Shown here: positions 62,914 to 64,000 of the stretch, piece after piece
How positions within the stretch are numbered: position 1 is the first letter of the stretch
How the letters are laid out: each line of letters starts with the position of its first letter
Origin: JACDHG01 sp963811585
Lineage (GTDB): Bacteria; Actinomycetota; Actinomycetes; Propionibacteriales; Nocardioidaceae
NCBI GenBank assembly: GCA_963811585.1
Contig: CAWERR010000009.1
Coordinates: 248,001 to 312,000, forward strand
Length of the DNA stretch: 64,000 nt
Direction: 5' to 3'
The notes under the pieces: generated by a model
Seen by the model: the letters and a program-made list of their open reading frames with translations, nothing else
Told to the model about the DNA's origin: nothing
The model's database searches: none
Position numbers and translations under genes: made by a program

Positions 62914-64000
62914 TCAGCCGGCGGCCCGGCGGCCGACCGCCAGACCGCGCAGTACGACGGCCAGCCACCCGATCAAGGCGGCGGCGATGACCAGCAACCC
63001 GAGCCGGGGATTCAGTGGCATGATCACGCCGACGAAGCCGCCGATGACCCACGACAGCTGAAGCAGCGTCTCCGAGCGGGCGAAGACACTCGTGCGGACG
63101 CGTTCGGGGATCTCGCGCTGGATCAGCGCGTCGAGCGAGAGCTTGCCGAGCTGCTGGCTGAGGCCCGCGACCAGGGCCAGCACCATCGCGGCGAGCAGCC
63201 CGAAGAACAAGGCGGCATACACAGCCGCCGCAGCGTCGGCGATGAGCACGATCAAGACGATCGACTCAGGTTTTCGGTCCTTGAGCAACGCGCCCATACC
63301 AGTCCCAAGCGTGCTTCCAAGCCCCACCGAGCCGATCACCAAGACGAGCAGCAGGTTCTGATTGTCTTCCCACCCTGGAAAGGGCTCCTCCCGCAGCAGG
63401 AACGCCATGAACATGGTGAGGAAGCCCGACAGCATGCGCAGGCCAGCATTACAGCGCAGCGCAGTCACGACGATCGGGGTGATGCCACTGCGCGTGCGAC
63501 GGGTGTCGGTCACATCGCGCATCCCAACCTGTTCCTCGCCTTCCGACGAGTCAACGCGGCTCGGCAGCAAGACAGCAAGGATGACGCCGCCCGCATAGAC
63601 CAGTGCTGCGTAGCGCAGTGACCATTCCGCCCCGGCCAGCGCCGCGAGGGTGGCAAGCGGGGCGGAGATTGCTGCTCCGGCAATGCTGGCGATCGAGAGT
63701 CTGGAGTTGGCCTTGACCAAAGTCAGGCCCTCGGGAAGCAACCGTGGGACGGTCGCTGCGCGCGTCACGCCGTAGGCCTTCGATGCCACCAGACAGGTGA
63801 GCGCGGCCGGGTAGAGCCAGGCGGAGTCGTCTGCGACGGCACCCGCGAGGAGCCAGCAACCAAACGCCCGCACGGCGAACGTCGTACCGATCGCCCATCG
63901 GCGGCCACGGCTCAGGCGGTCGAGGAAAGGCCCGATGAGCGGTGCCAGGATCGCGAACGGCAACATCGTGATGCCGAGGAACAAGGCGACCTGTCCGCGG
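62914..64000 (-). CDS. MFS transporter, N-terminal part beyond the window
   Basis: An open frame of about 360 residues whose start is off the right edge. It is a major facilitator with at least ten hydrophobic segments. The loop LIGPFLDRLSRGRRWAIG matches the conserved MFS loop between helices 2 and 3 (GxLxDRxGRR). The middle (LLPSRVDSSEGEEQVGMRDVTDTRRTRSGITP) is the long central cytosolic loop. A second repeat follows, with SQQLGKLSLDALIQREIPERVRTSVFARSETLLQLSWVIGG. The overall look is of the MFS_1 / tetracycline-efflux-like group. It converges with the cold-shock gene 15 bases away. Substrate unknown. Confidence 0.85.
   Translation of the reverse strand, partial: RGQVALFLGITMLPFAILAPLIGPFLDRLSRGRRWAIGTTFAVRAFGCWLLAGAVADDSAWLYPAALTCLVASKAYGVTRAATVPRLLPEGLTLVKANSRLSIASIAGAAISAPLATLAALAGAEWSLRYAALVYAGGVILAVLLPSRVDSSEGEEQVGMRDVTDTRRTRSGITPIVVTALRCNAGLRMLSGFLTMFMAFLLREEPFPGWEDNQNLLLVLVIGSVGLGSTLGTGMGALLKDRKPESIVLIVLIADAAAAVYAALFFGLLAAMVLALVAGLSQQLGKLSLDALIQREIPERVRTSVFARSETLLQLSWVIGGFVGVIMPLNPRLGLLVIAAALIGWLAVVLRGLAVGRRAAG

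Overview
The window is high-GC DNA with GTG/ATG starts, frequent ATGA/GTGA stop-start overlaps, CIRCE elements, a DUF3263 protein, a LytR_C protein, DUF2510 and DUF4031. This points to an actinobacterium, most likely Nocardioidaceae (Nocardioides-like); the genus is an inference from gene content. No rRNA, tRNA, CRISPR array, insertion sequence or prophage was recognised.

Layout. 0-5 kb: trehalose synthesis (otsA running off the left edge, otsB), a membrane PAS-GGDEF protein, DUF3263 and LytR_C genes. 5-6.75 kb: a SAM-I riboswitch ahead of a threonine-synthase-like PLP enzyme and a ThiS/MoaD-type sulfur carrier, read here as a probable thiocarboxylate-dependent homocysteine synthase pair. 7-8.9 kb: groEL behind two tandem CIRCE operators, its frame broken by about six single-base indels. 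9-36 kb: a catabolic island of amide- and peptide-cleaving enzymes (HDAC-like amidohydrolase, S58 peptidase, S15/CocE hydrolase, S9 oligopeptidase, M19 dipeptidase), two Rieske oxygenases, a SolA/sarcosine-oxidase-type flavoenzyme, a complete peptide ABC importer, a BetI-like TetR regulator and a two-component system. A palindromic operator (ACTGAC-N6-GTCAGT) lies in front of both Rieske genes and in the divergent importer/oligopeptidase promoter, so these units look like one regulon. 36-45 kb: a form II CoxSLM-type molybdenum hydroxylase cluster with its maturation genes (MocA-MoxR fusion, CoxE, XdhC, CoxG). 45-48.7 kb: CutC, a DUF4031-LD-carboxypeptidase fusion, an HD hydrolase and a scramblase-like protein. 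48.8-56 kb: nucleic-acid motors and regulators (HelD-type ATPase, DnaB-like ATPase, XPB-type helicase, CGNR regulator, WYL protein). 56-64 kb: an ABC transporter with a repetitive tail, a large secreted subtilase, LarE, a cold-shock protein and an MFS transporter running off the right edge.

How the genes may work together (inference). The island appears built to import peptides or N-methylated amino compounds, cleave them with several hydrolases, and strip N-methyl groups with the Rieske enzymes plus the translationally coupled SolA-type oxidase. The TetR protein is the natural candidate for binding the shared operator. The Cox-like cluster is a separate oxidation system; its AYRGAGR motif argues against a true CO dehydrogenase.

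Quality caution. Single-base frameshifts are concentrated in groEL and in the ABC ATPase genes dppD/dppF. Others occur in the DUF3263 gene, cocE, Rieske 2, dppA and the S9 peptidase; none is evident after 31 kb. Protein sequence on both sides of each shift is well conserved, so consensus errors are more likely than gene decay. These genes are annotated with their full inferred spans.
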